Source of the DNA: Chara braunii
Lineage: Eukaryota; Streptophyta; Charophyceae; Charales; Characeae
Reading direction: 5' to 3'
Length of the DNA stretch: 30,085 nucleotides
Assembly: GCA_003427395.1 (NCBI GenBank)
Contig: BFEA01000231.1
Location: 1,329,727 to 1,359,811 of the forward strand
Made by a program: the position numbers and the translations under genes. The notes below the pieces were generated by a model that searched no databases, was not told the DNA's origin, and saw nothing but the letters and a program-made list of their open reading frames with translations. Below, piece after piece: positions 11,301-18,193 of the stretch (within the stretch, counting starts at the first letter, position 1; every line of letters begins with the position of its first letter).

Positions 11301-13487
11301 TTATACTTATTTCCTTTTGAGATGTTGAGACGTGATGAGCGAAAACTGGTCTCAGGTGTCGGTAACGCATCAGGAGTGTGAGTTATTTTCCCACTGGGAA
11401 GTAGCGATTTCTTTGAAAATAAACGACCGTCTTCACCCGATAAAACAGAACAGAACGCCCGGTCATTATCGCTGCATCTGGACTGAATGTCGGGCCAAAT
11501 GCGGCTATAATGGGTGCACACATTCAAGGTACCCCATGAGCTTTTACCACGCTCCTCCTTGCCTGGAGTTGCGATCAAGCAGAGTAAGAAGAGCATGATT
11601 GATTTCGAACTACCAGCACACAGCCATGCATGGCCTAAGGGAGTAATGACGAGTGTTAAACTACCAGCACACAGCCATGCATGGGCTGCGGGTCCGTTGA
11701 TGAATTTATGGAAGGTGCGCCGGCCCCCGAAATTTTCCGAGTAGGCGACGATTCTTTTCTGCATGGCTGGGCACGTCGTGCTCATTTTCTCATTTTCCTG
11801 CTTGTTCCGTCTCTGACTCGCTGTTCTTTCGTGCTCTCCGTTTTGCAGGGAATCGGGAAGGAAAAATCTTTGTGTTCGAGCCGCAGAACTCTCCCCTTGC
11901 TATTACCAAGTGAGTGTGATATGTCTTTACTTCCCTCAAGCGAATCTCACGAGATATGTCGGCAGCTTATGTCTATATCCACTTTCGATGTATGATGGTT
12001 TTGTTTCTTTGTCGTGGGGATTTTGGGCTGATAACAGCAGCTATATATGCGGTGTGTGGCCAACGAATTGTTCTATTAAAAGCTCTAGCGATGATCTTTG
12101 CTTCAAATTTATTGCTGGGTGGAATGTGCCACTCCGTCGTTTTCGAGTATGGATGGTGCGGGTAGCTGTTGGAATTGCGATAGGCATTTTGATGGTGTCA
12201 TGTAAATATCACGATGCACTTTAGTCCTGCCCTCTTAAATCACAAGAACACCCAGTGGCGCTCTTTTTTTTTTTTTTTTTAGGCTGGCGCCACCATCCAT
12301 TGTCACGGGATTGGCACGAGGCACAATGTTTGGGGCCGTGTACTGGCGGCTCAGAGCCACCGTTGTGAGGACTGCCCTCAAAAATTATCGGGTGTATGCC
12401 AATTTGTACGATTGCGACCTAGGGGCTCGGAGGGGTCTGGTTTGGTTTGGTTGGAGGCAAAAAAGATGAGCTTCGGCATTGTAGTGTCCGCTGTAAATAT
12501 GAAGATGGGAGGTTGTAATTCGCTTAGCATATCGATATGTGTCGCTTGTTGTGCAGGTTGGGAACTCCACAATGCAAGTCTCCAGTTCGACAAACTGCAA
12601 CATCTTTTGATGGGAGGTAGGTTTCGGCAGGTGATATTTAGTTGGCCAATTGTTGGACCCTCTTTTTGTATTTTTCTCTTTGACTGTGATTTTCCTGTGG
12701 ATTGTCTTTTCTCTGTGTTTTTAGATGTTTTGGTCTCTCGATGTTTTTGTTTCTATTAAGAAAAATAAATGTTCCTACCACCCAGCAGTTTCCCCTTCCC
12801 CCCTTCCCCCTCCCCCCTTGTTTGAAATGGACCATTTCTCGATTTATGCCTCGAATTTTGGAGGAAGAAATGTGTCCAGCAGTTGGCGGCTTGCAGAGTT
12901 ACATGTGGCAGAGATTTCCTTTGTGCGCTTGCTGTTGACTACAATTTCCTCATCTTTTGGTGCGTACTTTGTTTTCATTATAAAAGCCGCGTCCATTTGA
13001 CAGTGGATCTACTCTTGTAAGTAAAGTATTGAATGCCGTGTTGCGTTGGCTGCATTTCCGCGCTCGTCTTTTGGATGTTAGATGTGGTAGTCGACTTCCT
13101 TTGTGCGGTCTCTTTTAACTGCAAGTTCTCCCTTATCTTTTGGTGCGTGCTTTTTGTTTTTATTACAGGCGCATCCATTTGACAGTGGACTGCTCTTGTG
13201 AATGAAGTTTTGAATGCCGTTTTCGATTGGCGGAATAGGCCGACGGCTCCCATTTTGAACTTCAAATGCGATGTGGAGTGTGCGGAGCATTGGAATATAG
13301 TCGATAGCGGTTTTCAAAGAACGAATGGTTCTTTTTATCTCGTCGTGGAGTAGAATGTAGTTGGTGCACCATTCTAACATTGGACTGTGCGCCTCGTTCT
13401 TGGTTATGCAGCACAATTCTTTGCTGCTGCGAGGATGGCAGCATTTGGAGATGGGATCTGTCGACAGCATCCTCGAAGGATGAGTAG
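315..13487 (+). CDS. FIE: Polycomb PRC2 WD40 subunit, ESC/EED/FIE family (3' part, nine exons)
   Basis: The joined exons 315-385, 1291-1383, 2735-2810, 3511-3590, 8632-8769, 9775-9871, 11849-11909, 12557-12616 and 13412-13487 give 752 nt: 2 nt of a split codon, 249 codons and a TAG stop. All eight introns are GT-AG and every phase matches. The peptide follows the family in order: [146 protein letters not shown]. In this family the WD40 propeller scaffolds E(z)-type methyltransferase and binds H3K27me3 in the nucleus. The window covers roughly propeller repeats three to seven. The W-F pair in CDIWF matches plant FIE where animal EED has W-Y. The protein ends with a short STASSKDE tail after the last WD repeat. 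N-terminal exons are off-window. FIE is chosen over EED because of the plant-like residues. Confidence 0.96.
386..1290 (+). other. FIE/EED intron with degenerate tandem repeats
   Basis: This 905-bp GT-AG intron contains an 18-bp direct repeat (443-460 and 498-515, GTTAAGACGAGTTCGACA). A GATT-rich degenerate tandem array lies at about 841-1002. No second gene is seen. Confidence 0.85.
841..1002. repeat. Degenerate tandem repeat, unit about 55-70 bp
   Basis: Two full copies and one partial copy contain GATTAAGCGATG, GGCTGATTA, CGTGATTTAT and GACAGTGGAAG in the same order. They lie wholly within an intron. Confidence 0.75.
1291..1383 (+). CDS. FIE: FIE/EED exon b
   Basis: The acceptor is TTTTTCCAG ending at 1290 and the donor GTAAGC starts at 1384. 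It is 93 nt in phase 0 and reads [20 protein letters not shown] then [16 protein letters not shown] is a typical FIE motif. Confidence 0.96.
1384..2734 (+). other. FIE/EED intron, 1351 bp
   Basis: Only intronic sequence is seen, with several short unsupported ORFs. From about 2460 to 2660 it holds imprecise repeats of a T/G-rich unit like GTGTTTCTGATGTTTCTCTC. Confidence 0.85.
2735..2810 (+). CDS. FIE: FIE/EED exon c
   Basis: The acceptor is TTTGCAG ending at 2734 and the donor GTAAGC starts at 2811. It is 76 nt and leaves phase 1. It reads [20 protein letters not shown] then IWSLK. Confidence 0.97.
2822..2919. mobile_element. Palindromic MITE copy 1 (family A)
   Basis: The left arm GCCCGAATGATAGAGCGCC...GTATTTGG is mirrored by the right arm TATACGGTGATGAG...GCGTTCTGTTCGGGTGAAGACG. 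The arms are about 40 bp and fold back on each other. It lies in the 700-bp intron 2811-3510, just downstream of exon c. Confidence 0.8.
3019..3158. repeat. Diverged direct duplication
   Basis: A segment like ACGTAACGAATTGGATATGC at 3026 recurs as ACGTAACAGATTGGGTATGC at 3122. A C-rich run at about 3075-3100 lies between them. Confidence 0.6.
3319..3400. repeat. 20-bp minisatellite, four units
   Basis: The unit TTTGGTCTCACTTCGATGCT is repeated four times head to tail with one to three changes per unit. It lies about 110 bp upstream of the exon d acceptor. Confidence 0.9.
3511..3590 (+). CDS. FIE: FIE/EED exon d
   Basis: The acceptor is GGCTGCAG ending at 3510 and the donor GTGAGT starts at 3591. 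Its first two bases complete the Asp codon begun by exon c. It reads [14 protein letters not shown] then [11 protein letters not shown] and restores phase 0. Confidence 0.96.
4562..6219 (-). pseudogene. Decayed gene-like stretch: putative papain-fold cysteine protease plus RING finger
   Basis: Read on the minus strand, 6219 to about 5830 encodes a Pro/Ser-rich stretch from a purine tract. It continues open into [20 protein letters not shown] (candidate nucleophile Cys near 5610). After a tandem duplication that introduces stops, the frame continues from about 5375 through [18 protein letters not shown] to [18 protein letters not shown] (candidate His at 5093-5095) and WELWDGG (candidate Asp at 5048-5050). 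Downstream, after frame changes, come [28 protein letters not shown] and [11 protein letters not shown], then a stop at 4562-4564. The order CxxC, CxH, CxxC, CxxC fits a C3HC4 RING. One frame change sits at an A9 run (4730-4738). The Cys, His, Asp order recalls Josephin/OTU/Ulp1-type peptidases, but the family is not identified. It could be a captured host gene or cargo of a transposon. Confidence 0.5.
5190..5600. repeat. Nested tandem duplication inside the antisense relic
   Basis: A segment of about 155 bp (around 5441-5600) containing CATTGACGCTGATAAGCCTG and the CCTCCTGA...TCTTCAGGAGG block recurs at about 5220-5375. A shortened third copy lies between them (about 5350-5440). On the minus strand both full copies encode [20 protein letters not shown], so the duplication arose after the coding sequence existed. 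Confidence 0.85.
5831..6290. repeat. Purine-rich tract of about 450 bp
   Basis: The + strand is almost wholly A and G (GGAGGAAG, GGGGAAG, GAAGAAG runs), so the opposite strand reads Pro/Ser-rich in more than one frame. It is a low-complexity mirror-like sequence rather than clear coding. Confidence 0.85.
6325..6558 (-). other. Short antisense ORF ending at a GT donor-like site
   Basis: The 77-codon frame reads [19 protein letters not shown]...[11 protein letters not shown]. Its stop TAA lies in AG|GTAACT, which resembles a splice donor, and the frame beyond is the same as the Pro-rich frame of the relic. It could be an upstream exon of that relic. I do not recognise the peptide. Confidence 0.2.
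6686..6751. repeat. Direct duplication, 30 bp
   Basis: GTGTGAAATAGTCACCAGAG plus GTTTGTGCG occurs at 6686-6715 and 6722-6751 with one difference. Confidence 0.85.
6833..6854. repeat. Perfect short inverted repeat
   Basis: The arms GATCTAGATT and AATCTAGATC are exact reverse complements separated by GG. No function is evident. Confidence 0.8.
6973..7058 (-). pseudogene. 5S rRNA-like fragment (5S pseudogene or 5S-derived SINE head)
   Basis: Read on the minus strand it contains GGATGGGTGACCTCGTGGGA followed by AGTACC and TGTGTTG, matching the 5S rRNA box C region (GGATGGGTGACCTCCTGGGA, AGTCC, TGTTGC) almost exactly. The part towards the 5S 5' end, including GAAGTCATGCACC, is more diverged and stops where a family A MITE begins. 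It is not a full-length 5S gene. Confidence 0.7.
7061..7161. mobile_element. Palindromic MITE copy 2 (family A, diverged)
   Basis: The left arm CTTCACCCAAATAGGAGGGC, then AGGTCATTACAG, is mirrored by GAATACAGCTTCAATGACC, then GGTGTTGTCCTCGGCTGAAG. It abuts the 5S-like fragment, so it may have inserted into it. Confidence 0.65.
7455..7539. repeat. Direct duplication of about 37 bp
   Basis: GAATGGAGTAGGAGGCATGC plus CTGTGCT recurs as GAATGGAGTAGCAGGCATGC plus CCGTGCT 45-48 bp downstream. Confidence 0.8.
7732..8200. repeat. Dimeric dispersed repeat, copy 1 (monomers A and B)
   Basis: Monomer A (7732 to about 7960) and monomer B (7961 to about 8200) both start with ATGCATGATCCTTACCCCGG. Both contain GTGCCCTGTGGATGTGCTAG, then AGCAA(T/C)TGTGTCC, and TGTGTCAAATCGGACC. 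The same A-B pair recurs at 10608-11095. The repeat class is unknown and no coding capacity is seen. Confidence 0.88.
8337..8382. repeat. AC/AG microsatellite
   Basis: A CA run passes into GA repeats within the large intron. Confidence 0.95.
8632..8769 (+). CDS. FIE: FIE/EED exon e
   Basis: The only in-phase acceptor near the homologous start is GTGTGAAG ending at 8631. The donor is GTGAGT at 8770. It is 138 nt in phase 0 and reads [20 protein letters not shown], then [19 protein letters not shown], then NGHSD. The AG at 8640-8641 would break the frame, so the earlier acceptor is preferred. Confidence 0.93.
8949..9139. repeat. Exact 94-bp duplication flanking an N
   Basis: 8949-9042 and 9046-9139 are identical, separated by CNG with the N at 9044. 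This is the only undetermined base in the window. It looks like an unmerged overlap at a contig join rather than biology. Confidence 0.9.
9094..9189. mobile_element. Palindromic MITE copy 3 (family A)
   Basis: The left arm CCCGATCAGAACACCTGGTC, then GCCGTATTTGG, faces the right arm CATACAGGTATAATGACTGG, then GCGTTCTATTCGGGTGAAGACGG. The left arm alone also appears at about 8997-9042 because of the duplication around the N. Confidence 0.8.
9321..9420. mobile_element. Palindromic MITE copy 4 (family A)
   Basis: The left arm ACTTCACGCGAATAGGAATG, then TAGCGGTATTAGGGCC, is mirrored by AGATACAGCTGTAATGACTG, then GGTGTTCTTTTCGTG. It lies just upstream of the U2 retrocopy. Confidence 0.7.
9502..9588 (+). 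pseudogene. U2 snRNA retropseudogene, 3'-truncated
   Basis: The sequence starts ATACCTTTCTCGGCCTTTTG and keeps GCTAAGATCAAGTGTAGTAT, including the GTAGTA branch-site recognition element. It continues through CAGTTTAATATTTGAT to the GTGGTCCATGGGGCCAC hairpin. The Sm site and 3' stem-loops are missing. An A-rich tail (AAAAAAAAATAAAAAAATAA) follows instead. AATGGACACGCAT immediately before and AATGGAGACGCAT after the tail look like a 13-bp target-site duplication with one mismatch. The TTCTGGTCAG change from TTCTTATCAG also argues for a dead copy. I see no plant snRNA upstream promoter element. LINE-type retroposition is the best explanation. Confidence 0.9.
9775..9871 (+). CDS. FIE: FIE/EED exon f (carries the W-F aromatic pair)
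   Basis: The acceptor is TGATGCAG ending at 9774 and the donor GTGAGA starts at 9872. It is 97 nt and leaves phase 1. It reads [18 protein letters not shown] then [13 protein letters not shown] and F of CDIWF align with W364 and Y365 of human EED, two residues of its methyl-lysine cage. Confidence 0.95.
9963..10068. mobile_element. Palindromic MITE copy 5 (family A, best preserved)
   Basis: The arms CCCGAATAGAACGCCCGGGC, then ATTATAGCTGTATTTGGC, and CAGATACGGCGATAATTACC, then CGGCGTTCTATTCGGG, are near-complete reverse complements separated by only a few bases. The outer ends read CTAC and GTAG. The whole unit can fold into one hairpin of about 48 bp. Confidence 0.9.
10608..11095. repeat. 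Dimeric dispersed repeat, copy 2 (monomers A and B)
   Basis: Monomer A (10608 to about 10861) and monomer B (10862 to about 11095) match 7732-8200 in the same order. Shared blocks include GGGCCTATTGCCGGCATTTC in A and GGGCGCATTGACGATATTCT in B. Each A resembles the other A more than its neighbouring B, so the dimer was duplicated as a unit. Confidence 0.9.
11137..11247. repeat. Tandem duplication related to the dimeric repeat
   Basis: Two units of about 55 bp share AATGCCCTA, GTGATAGAGCAATTGTCCCT and CTCTGCATTGGAGCATGC. AATGCCCTATGGATGTGATA resembles the GTGCCCTGTGGATGTGCTAG core of the dimeric repeat. Confidence 0.85.
11426..11520. mobile_element. Palindromic MITE copy 6 (family A)
   Basis: The left arm CCGTCTTCACCCGATAAAAC, then GAACGCCCGGTCATTATC, faces GCCAAATGCGGCTATAATGG. 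The right arm is shortened. Confidence 0.72.
11608..11688. repeat. Direct duplication, about 30 bp
   Basis: AACTACCAGCACACAGCCAT plus GCATGG occurs at 11608 and 11659, offset 51. Confidence 0.85.
11849..11909 (+). CDS. FIE: FIE/EED exon g
   Basis: The acceptor is TTTTGCAG ending at 11848 and the donor GTGAGT starts at 11910. It is 61 nt and enters in phase 1. It reads [20 protein letters not shown] and leaves two bases of a Lys codon. Confidence 0.95.
11910..12556 (+). other. FIE/EED intron, 647 bp
   Basis: It contains a T-run followed by AG at 12264-12282 that looks like a strong but unused acceptor. The sequence after it does not match the family. Confidence 0.85.
12557..12616 (+). CDS. 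FIE: FIE/EED exon h
   Basis: The acceptor is TTGTGCAG ending at 12556 and the donor GTAGGT starts at 12617. It is 60 nt. It completes Lys and reads [19 protein letters not shown], matching the CKSxVRQTAxSxDG block of FIE, and leaves two bases of a Ser codon. Confidence 0.95.
12617..13411 (+). other. FIE/EED last intron with a 181-bp-offset duplication
   Basis: The segment from about 12912 to 13060 recurs at about 13093 to 13240. Shared blocks are TTCCTTTGTGCG, TCTTTTGGTGCGT and TCCATTTGACAGTGGA. An AATAAA occurs at about 12763 in AAAAATAAATG, but no evidence shows it is used. Confidence 0.85.
13412..13487 (+). CDS. FIE: FIE/EED terminal exon i
   Basis: The acceptor is TTATGCAG ending at 13411. 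It completes Ser and reads [15 protein letters not shown], then LSTASSKDE and TAG at 13485-13487. [10 protein letters not shown] is the signature C-terminal blade of the family. Confidence 0.97.
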
Positions 13488-14100
13488 GGGGAGCACAAAG
13501 GATGTCCGGGCTAAAATGTTCTTTTATTACTGTTTATATTAAAGGTGCGTGTTCTATCACGACCTGCCCTTTTATCCTCCTTGGCTGCTGACCATTGACT
13601 GGCGGAGTTTGCAAAGGGGGGGGGAGGGGGGAGGAGCTTCAATGTTCCTCTTTTTTTTTTTTTTTTTTCTGCAGTCTTGTGTGGAAAGGGCTCAGGAAAT
13701 CCAGGCAAGTGTCTTCCCTTTGTGGTTGTGGTGTGCATATCTGTCGGGGTAAAAATGTTGGCAGGGTACGTCTGGGTGATCCAAGCACGTAACCTTCACC
13801 CCTTGTTTGCGTTTCTTTTTCGTAGATGTTAGATCACCTCTTATATAAATGCGTTATCCTTGGGCAGGGGCCATGCTCTAATCTTCTCGCCGTCTCGTTA
13901 CAATTTTAATGGATGTCCAAAGGGACTATGTTTGCAATTTGAGTTTTGTACTATTAATTGTCCTAGTGCTTTATGGGAATACAGCCACCATCACTGTGTT
14001 TCCATCAGCCGGAAAACGCATAGTTTTCCTCACGTTTGCAGGAATTCGCCCGGAGCCCCAGTGTGTTACTACTAAACCGTAGTGGCCTTGTATTCAGTAA
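13488..14100. other. Downstream of FIE/EED: 3' UTR and non-coding sequence
   Basis: The start of this stretch must include the 3' UTR. I see no clear AATAAA close to the stop. An 18-base T run followed by CTGCAG at about 13652-13675 resembles an acceptor, but no conserved exon follows. Confidence 0.6.
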
Positions 14101-14440
14101 CAGATCGCGGGCTCGCGAGTATAGTTTTCGCGGATGTACGTGAACTCAGAAGCTGGCCAAGTTCTTGAGACGGTTGTCAGGAAAATTTACTGCCCTTTTA
14201 GCTGCAGAGGGAGACGGGTCTTGCGGACTCGCGAGTATAGTTTGATTGATGCCTAGTGTGATGTCGGTGCACGCTCTTTCCTATGGGTACTCCTTTAAGG
14301 TGGGTCCTTAGAGCGTGCGGTTGCTGCCAGCGGCCCCGATGAGTACAGTTTGATTGATGCCCAGTGTGATACCTGAGAGTCTATCAACAGAGTCAAGTTG
14401 AGGACAGCGTGCGGTTTTGACGCCAGCGGCCCCGATGGCT
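14100..14440. repeat. Degenerate tandem repeats
   Basis: CTCGCGAGTATAGTTT occurs at 14112 and 14229. A longer unit containing AGTTTGATTGATGCC(T/C)AGTG, AGCGTGCGGTT and GCCAGCGGCCCCGATG is present twice between 14235 and 14440. Confidence 0.8.
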
Positions 14441-14492
14441 TGTGTGGGAATGATGACAAATAGCCAAATCTTATGAAAGCAGCCGCAGTAAC

Positions 14493-14714
14493 TTGCTGAG
14501 CTGTGAAGTGATGAAACTTGCTGACCGAGAAGTAAGGATGATATCTGATCCCCTGCCACCGGGTGCCCCAAAACCAGTGGCAGCTGTTGCCAGTCCGGGT
14601 AAAAGGATGCCTGTGCTGGTTGGTTGCGATGATGAGAAAAAAAGGCCGTTCCGACTGCCACCCACAAGACGGAGACTGAGTGCCAGTTCTATGACGCTGG
14701 CTCCTGTCCCTTGA
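14493..14714 (+). other. Unrecognised ORF with Pro/Lys/Arg-rich C-terminus
   Basis: The 73-codon frame reads KLADREVRMISDPLPP then PFRLPPTRRRLSASSMTLAP. The opposite strand is open too, over 150 codons (14295-14747). Neither shows a domain or splice context I can support. Confidence 0.15.
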
Positions 14715-14837
14715 CGCTGTGATGGAGGTAGCATGAAGAACTGTCATGAAGGTTAACTCTGAGCATACCGAGTAGACTGGCCGTCGAAGATACTTGGGTG
14801 TGATGGACTTGCTCTGCTAATATTCAAGATGGATAAG

Positions 14838-14924
14838 GCGGTTCTATCCTGACGTGGAATTTTTGTTTCTTGTTGTTTCGGCCAGCGGTTCTATCCTGAC
14901 GTGGAATTTTTGTTTCTTGTTGTT
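14838..14924. repeat. Exact 40-bp tandem duplication
   Basis: GCGGTTCTATCCTGACGTGG plus AATTTTTGTTTCTTGTTGTT occurs at 14838-14877 and 14885-14924 without change, offset 47. Confidence 0.92.
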
Positions 14925-14974
14925 GTCTCTCTGGTTGTGGGATATGTTGTTGTTCATGGAGTGTTGGGTTCTGA

Positions 14975-14979
<5 letters not shown>

Positions 14980-15009
<30 letters not shown>
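14980..15009. repeat. AG microsatellite
   Basis: A run of about 14 AG units follows CACAC. Confidence 0.95.
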
Positions 15010-15940
15010 TTATGCATATATCGCTGGTCTTGCTGTGTTGAGGTTCTTCGATGTGGGTTTTGGCATGCCTTGTGGTGGTGTTGCTGAATTGTGTGCACTG
15101 AATTATGTTGCTGAATGTCATTCCTGTACTGCTTTGTGTGTAGCTTTTTGCTAACATCGCCTGCTCTTTCGTGTTGTTCTGTGTGATGGTGGATTGTGGC
15201 TGCTCTTATGTGGTCTTGTCCACAGCGGGAGGATGAATTTTCAACTTTCGGCGCAAGAGCCAGCATTATCTATTGAAGGGGTTAAGTGGTGGGGCCATAT
15301 TGTTGTTTTTTCCGAATTCTTTCGATGATACCAGTTATTCTATCGTCAAGATGTCAAGTTCCGAACTGTGTGGGAGTATGACGTCTTTTTTTTTTTTTTT
15401 TCGATGTCATGTGTAGATTTGCTCAGGAAATTATGGGAACGTTACTATCCCCTGCGGATGGGATGCTGTCTGTGGTCCCTGCGGATGTCACTCGATTGCT
15501 TTCCCTCGCTTTTCCTCATATCCGTTTTCAATTGTGATTGATAAATGTCGAGGCGGACTTTATCCAAGTATGGTGAGGAAACGAGGAAATAGGTTGAGAC
15601 TTTAAAATCTTCATGGTGCTGTGTAACAGTATTCGGTTGCGTCATTTGGGAAGAACAGAGTTTCCATCTCTTTTCCTATCTCGACTTCATTGGCAGTATT
15701 CGGCGATGCTGTGTTGTCAAATACGATGGAGAATAACTGGCAGTTTGTTTGTACTTGATTTCCCCTACGGGGGTTAGGACAGCTTGGCCTTCATATTGAT
15801 TCTCTATTCCAGCAAATTGGGAGGGGTTGGACATCTCGGCCTCCCTTTTGCATGTACTGCAGTAAATGTTAAGAACATATTTTTCGTCAACGATTGGCTC
15901 TGTATGAAGCTTCCGTGTTCGTTGTTCCGTTCTGTTTCTG
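15010..15940. other. Stretch without a gene
   Basis: No recognisable coding or RNA gene is visible. There is a T16 run at 15386-15401. Confidence 0.6.
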
Positions 15941-16085
15941 TTCCGGATTGAAGGGGTGAGGTTGAGGTAGAAAACACGTTAGATGAAGCAACTCGCACTT
16001 GTTTGTTGCTGATTATGTAGGTTCGGATTGACGGGGGCGAGGTCGGGGTAGAAAAAACGTCAGGTAAAGTAGGCAGTACTCGCAC
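15941..16085. repeat. Diverged tandem duplication, period about 80 bp
   Basis: TTCCGGATTGAAGGGGTGAG, then GTAGAAAACACGT and CTCGCAC, is repeated as TTCGGATTGACGGGGGCGAG, then GTAGAAAAAACGT and CTCGCAC. Confidence 0.8.
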
Positions 16086-16826
16086 AGTGCACTAAATACG
16101 CCAATTGAAAACGCGGAGTGTGGAAAAATATACATTAAGAAATCTCGTCGTATTCAGTGGGTATGGCTACACAGAAGTGAATATAGCACGTCACGTCGCT
16201 ATTCTTGGTATTACACTACTGAAATCTACCCAAACCAAAACAAGTGGCACATTTCCGCGCACATTTCCGCTTAAGAAAGGCGCCTAAAAAAGAATGAAGA
16301 TGCATTTTCGACCTAGGCCACCAGAGTGGTCGGTCGTCACTAGCCCGGCCTGGCCAAAAAGATTGAAAATTTTTAAAAAGTAAAAAATGTTTTAAAAAAT
16401 TGTTTTATATTTGAAATTTGGAAAAGAATTTCGATGTGACCCTGAGTTCAAGTTGTTCAGTTTATTTTTCTGCGTAACATACAGGGAACCTGTTGGACTG
16501 CTGGAAGATACGTATGCACAGTATCGAAGTATTTTCTTGCATCATTTTTTGCCCTAAACGCACCATTCTTGATTTTAATGTATTGTGCAAAGGAAAAAAA
16601 AGCTTTCTTTATCCTTTGAACTGTAGACCGTCCACACGGTACCAGCACCTACCATGAATCATACAAGCACCACGGTGAGGGCTTTCTGTACGATAAACTC
16701 TAGTTCCAAGTTTGAATTTTTCTGCGAACTCTGCTGACGAGCCCGTGGGATTCAGAGAAGTATAGAAGTTTCCTCTTTTGGACTACAACACCACGAACGT
16801 GAATTTAGTAATGTGGCGGTTGTTCC
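16086..16826. other. Stretch without a gene
   Basis: It holds AT-rich sequence at 16350-16440 after GCCCGGCCTGGCCAAAAAGA. A similar GCCTGGGCCAAAAAATTGAA occurs at about 29944, which may mark ends of another dispersed repeat. No ORF is convincing. Confidence 0.5.
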
Positions 16827-16953
16827 TGCCGTCTTCAGGCGATTAGAATGCCATAATGTGTCGGTTGTCCCCGCCGTCGTTATCAGTGTATCTAGAAAGT
16901 TCGGCCAACTACAGCCATAATTACCGCGCTTTGTATTCAGGTGATGACGGTAG
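16827..16953. mobile_element. Palindromic MITE copy 7 (family A, rearranged)
   Basis: The right arm ACTACAGCCATAATTACCGC, then GTATTCAGGTGATGACGGTAG, is clear. The left arm CCGTCTTCAGGCGATTAGAA is followed by a duplicated GTCGGTTGTCCCCGCCGTC block. This is the only family A copy found outside the FIE introns. Confidence 0.65.
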
Positions 16954-17094
16954 GGCTTTGGACAGAAGTTATGACTAGTATCGCTCAATCGTCAAATGTG
17001 AAACAGCTGTTATTGTGCTAGTGGTTGCGACAGAAGAAATGCGTGAGAAAGGCAGGGGACTTCGTGATGGGAACTGTGTAAATTTACGCACTGC

Positions 17095-18193
17095 CTTTTC
17101 AGGCCTACGGATTGATGCATTCCTTGGGCTTTGTAAAACAGTGCAAAATTGAAACCCTATGGTGCGATTCGTTTCCTAGGACCTCTGCGAGCTTTCCATC
17201 TGCAGATGGTGGGAAAGGGATCCACACTGCTTCCGCAGGACTGTGTACAATTGACCGAAGGGACAAGGAAATGTTCGTGTGAGGGAGAAGGAACCACTTA
17301 AGTACTGCATTGCGACTTTCACGAATGCAGAGAGACACAGCGGTCTTCTTGTGGACAATTTGGTGTGGCGATAGGAAGCAGTTAAATAGTGCAATTTGTT
17401 AAACAGAAAGTACAATCTGGTTGGTCAGTTTGTCTTCTGTCGTGGGTGTTTTAATGCGGTGTAACCGTAAGTTTTTTTTCTTTTTTTTTCTGTCGTGGTT
17501 CTTTAATGCTGTCCTTCCGTTATTGAAATTTTATTGCCCTTCCGATCGCTGTATGCCTTAACAATGTCGTTTAGAAGCATGATTGTCATGCAGGTGCGGC
17601 TAGGCCTGTTCTCTTGTATATTCTGTTGACTTCGTTTTTCTTTTTTTTGTTTGCTTTCTTCTTCGTATTTTTGCGTTTTTGTTTTTATAGGATGTGTGGC
17701 ATGTAGGCGCCGCGAGGTGTTTTCCCATGTCTTTTGTTTTTCCCTCGGTTCCCTCAACCGTTTATAGATTGTTGTTTTATAGGTCGTGGCACTGACTTTT
17801 CAGGCCGGAGGATGGTTGCGTTCCTTGGGTCTTGTAAAACAGTGCAACAAGTAATGTTTAGGCTTCTCAGCCAACTTCTTGCATTGGGATTGTACCCTGT
17901 GGAAGAGGGCAAGGCAGCTAAATGACTTCTGTGGAAGAGGGCAAGAAAGATAAATGACTTAATATTCGGAGGTGAGTAGCAACCTCTCAAAGACACGGGC
18001 ATCTGCTTCCACAAATGGAAATGTACCAAGGACATGTATTCTTGTTTTATACGTCATGGCACTGACTTTTCAGGCCGGAGGATGGTTGCGTTCCTTGGGT
18101 CTTGTAAAACAGTGCAACAAGTAATGTTCAGGCCTCTTAGCCGACCTCTTGCATTGGGATTTTACCCTCTGGAAGACGGCAAGGAAGCTAAAT
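17095..18193. repeat. Duplicated cassette with an exon-like core
   Basis: 17771-17925 and 18041-18193 are near copies at offset 270. Within them 68 bases (17791-17858 and 18061-18128) are identical apart from at most a base. The core sits between TTTTCAG and GTAATG and would encode AGGWLRSLGLVKQCNK. A related diverged copy begins after TTTTCAG at 17102 and reads AYGLMHSLGFVKQCK. I do not recognise the peptide. It could be a duplicated exon or chance coding in a repeat. Bases 17146-17770 between the copies show no gene. Confidence 0.6.

Larger units (their letters stand above)
9872..11848 (+). other. FIE/EED intron, 1977 bp
   Basis: It holds two family A MITEs, the second dimeric repeat pair, a 55-bp tandem duplication (11137-11247) and a short direct repeat at 11608-11688. 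Bases 10070-10600 show no gene or repeat I can name. Confidence 0.88.

Noticed and set aside
12264-12400. T17 run followed by AG at 12282, with an in-phase open reading [14 protein letters not shown].
   Set aside because: The reading does not match the family, whereas the acceptor at 12556 gives the conserved CKSPVRQTA block in phase. The earlier site is probably a decoy.
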